Assembly (NCBI GenBank): GCA_017645985.1
Contig: JAGCNK010000209.1
Span: 1-7,043, forward strand
DNA: 7,043 nucleotides
Direction of reading: 5' to 3'
Source: Bacteroidales bacterium
GTDB taxonomy: Bacteria; Bacteroidota; Bacteroidia; Bacteroidales; UBA3824
Of the stretch, positions 5,810 to 7,043 are shown piece after piece; positions within the stretch are counted from its first letter, which is position 1, and every line of letters begins with the position of its first letter. The translations under genes and the position numbers were made by a program. A model generated the notes under the pieces. That model searched no databases. It was not told where the DNA came from and saw nothing but the letters and a program-made list of their open reading frames with translations.

Positions 5810-7000
5810 TTAGAACGAGAACTGTGCTCTCATTTGTACCGAATTGTAGCACTTGCTTACGTTGCCTTTTGTGTCGGTGTAAACGTAGTTGAGCTTCATG
5901 TTGAAGTGTTTGCTAAAGAAATAGTTGATACCGAATGTAACATCCTCCTGACGTCCGCCGTCGTTGAGGTCGAGGTAGTCGTAGCGTGCAAGAACTTCAA
6001 GGTTGCGGGGTGAAGCGTTCTGGCAGAGACCGGTCACCTTGTTGTAGTTCTGCTGTTCGCCGATAAGGAGGAACGAGCACTGAGCAAGAGCGCCGCCTAC
6101 GTGGTAACGATCATCGCTACCGGTAGGTTCATAGCTTGCGCCTTGATAGTGTGTTTCAAGCATAAATTTCTTATGGATGAAAATCATTTCACCTTCGTAA
6201 CGAGAATAGTGTTTGCCTGTGTAAACAATATTTCCATCGGCATCCACGCCAGCCTCCTTGCCAAAGGTGCGTCCTTTAAATGTGGTTTTGCCATTAGAGG
6301 TGAATGTCTCCGGCACTACACCGCTAAACGTTGCTGTATTTGGGCTATTGGTATACAGAGTTGCTGCACCAAAATGCAATACTGTGGTTTCGTTGATAAT
6401 AGGACGGTAAATGGCTTTTGCTGAGAGATTTACTCCTTGGTCGAATTTGCTGTTGCCATTATCAATATTGCCATCAGAATAAACGCCGCCGTTGAAATTG
6501 AATGGGTCGGTTGTCATAAGATAAACAATACCCATTTTACGTGAAGAGCAGAAAGTATTGTCGACAGTAGCGTCGTCGATAAACTTGTAAGCAAGACCCA
6601 ACGGTTTCATACCGTAACCCATAAACACGTTACCAAACTGAATGTGGTGGGTTTTGTTGAAGTTGTATTTTACAAACACATCGCGAAATGAGATTGTAGT
6701 GGCCTTAGCGGTGCTGTTATATGCAAAGCACAATTCAACTTTGTAGTCCCACTTGTCGAGGAATTTACCCGAAACACCAAGACGGGTATCGTTTACAGCC
6801 ACGCCGTTGTCGGGTTTTGAACCGTCGGCCTTTTCGTTGAGAAACGAACCGAAGCCAAAATTGGTACGTCCGATAAGTTTGAGAGAGAAGTTGTCGTTTT
6901 CGGGAACAACCGTGATTTGAGCGTCGGCCTGCGAAGGCATCAAGGCGCACAATGCCACTGCTGATAAAGTGGCGCAAAGTTTTGTTTTTAAATTTTTCAT
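5810..7000 (-). CDS. OprO/OprP-family outer-membrane porin
   Basis: I chose the ATG at 7000 (396 residues) because MKNLKTK begins a normal signal peptide with hydrophobic core and ADA at 25-27, cleaved before Q28. An in-frame ATG at 7039 would add 13 AT-coded residues ahead of it. The mature protein is a large beta-barrel of family size for phosphate-selective OprO/P porins. Typical features are DTRLGVSGKFLDKWDYKVEL (71-90) and FRDVFVKYNF (105-114), followed by QFGNVFMGYG (121-130). LEVLARYDYLDLND (334-347) lies near the end, then DVTFGINYFF (353-362) and NMKLNYVYTD (367-376), and the terminal strand MRAQFSF ends in phenylalanine. Relatives in Pseudomonas carry phosphate or polyphosphate; the ion specificity of Bacteroidales members is generally not established and should not be assumed. 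The gene has its own terminator (5742-5786) and is probably monocistronic. Only 43 bp upstream is visible, so its promoter cannot be judged. Confidence 0.9.
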   Translation of the reverse strand: MKNLKTKLCATLSAVALCALMPSQADAQITVVPENDNFSLKLIGRTNFGFGSFLNEKADGSKPDNGVAVNDTRLGVSGKFLDKWDYKVELCFAYNSTAKATTISFRDVFVKYNFNKTHHIQFGNVFMGYGMKPLGLAYKFIDDATVDNTFCSSRKMGIVYLMTTDPFNFNGGVYSDGNIDNGNSKFDQGVNLSAKAIYRPIINETTVLHFGAATLYTNSPNTATFSGVVPETFTSNGKTTFKGRTFGKEAGVDADGNIVYTGKHYSRYEGEMIFIHKKFMLETHYQGASYEPTGSDDRYHVGGALAQCSFLLIGEQQNYNKVTGLCQNASPRNLEVLARYDYLDLNDGGRQEDVTFGINYFFSKHFNMKLNYVYTDTKGNVSKCYNSVQMRAQFSF

Positions 7001-7043
7001 ATTTCTGTCAATATTAATGTTAATAATCGATTTTAACAAGGTC

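Noticed and set aside
7001..7039. 13-residue N-terminal extension of the porin from an ATG at 7039
   Set aside because: The added residues are AT-coded and precede a normal signal peptide start (MKNLKTK), so the ATG at 7000 is preferred.
7009..7040. Possible porin promoter (CTTG, 20 bp, TAATATTG on the minus strand)
   Set aside because: Seven of eight positions fit the -7 element, but it lies only 8 bp before the chosen ATG and would give an almost leaderless mRNA; too little upstream sequence to decide.

Overview
The window looks like a chromosomal segment of a gut-type Bacteroidota, most likely order Bacteroidales. Four things suggest this: OprO/P-type porin and lipoprotein signal peptides of Bacteroidales character; promoter candidates fitting the Bacteroidota pattern TTTG-N18/19-TAnnTTTG; start codons mostly lacking a Shine-Dalgarno sequence behind AT-rich leaders; and moderate-GC genes separated by very AT-rich spacers. 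The assignment is inferred from style and protein families, not from a database match.

Layout: (a) 1-618, minus strand, the N-terminal 206 residues of a CNNM/DUF21 (CorB/HlyC-like) membrane protein that runs off the left edge. (b) 628-703, two mutually inverted copies of a 25-bp palindromic repeat, a REPIN-like arrangement. (c) 722-1732, minus strand, a complete asd (aspartate-semialdehyde dehydrogenase), with a promoter candidate just upstream. (d) 1915-3936, plus strand, a complete secreted M13 zinc metallopeptidase (PepO/neprilysin family). (e) 3968-4007, a bidirectional terminator shared by the M13 gene and the convergent outer-membrane operon. (f) 4025-5562, minus strand, a two-gene unit of a coiled-coil lipoprotein followed by a small outer-membrane beta-barrel, with a good promoter candidate at 5633-5662 overlapped by an inverted repeat. 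(g) 5563-5809, non-coding AT-rich DNA holding that promoter, a small hairpin and a strong terminator. (h) 5810-7000, minus strand, an OprO/OprP-type porin.

Functionally this is mostly housekeeping and cell-envelope material: amino-acid biosynthesis (asd), a probable ion-transport membrane protein, a periplasmic or surface peptidase, and three exported envelope proteins. The lipoprotein/barrel pair is the only unit whose role cannot be named, and it is the best candidate for an undescribed envelope pair. There is no sign of a phage, IS element, CRISPR array, toxin-antitoxin or defence system.
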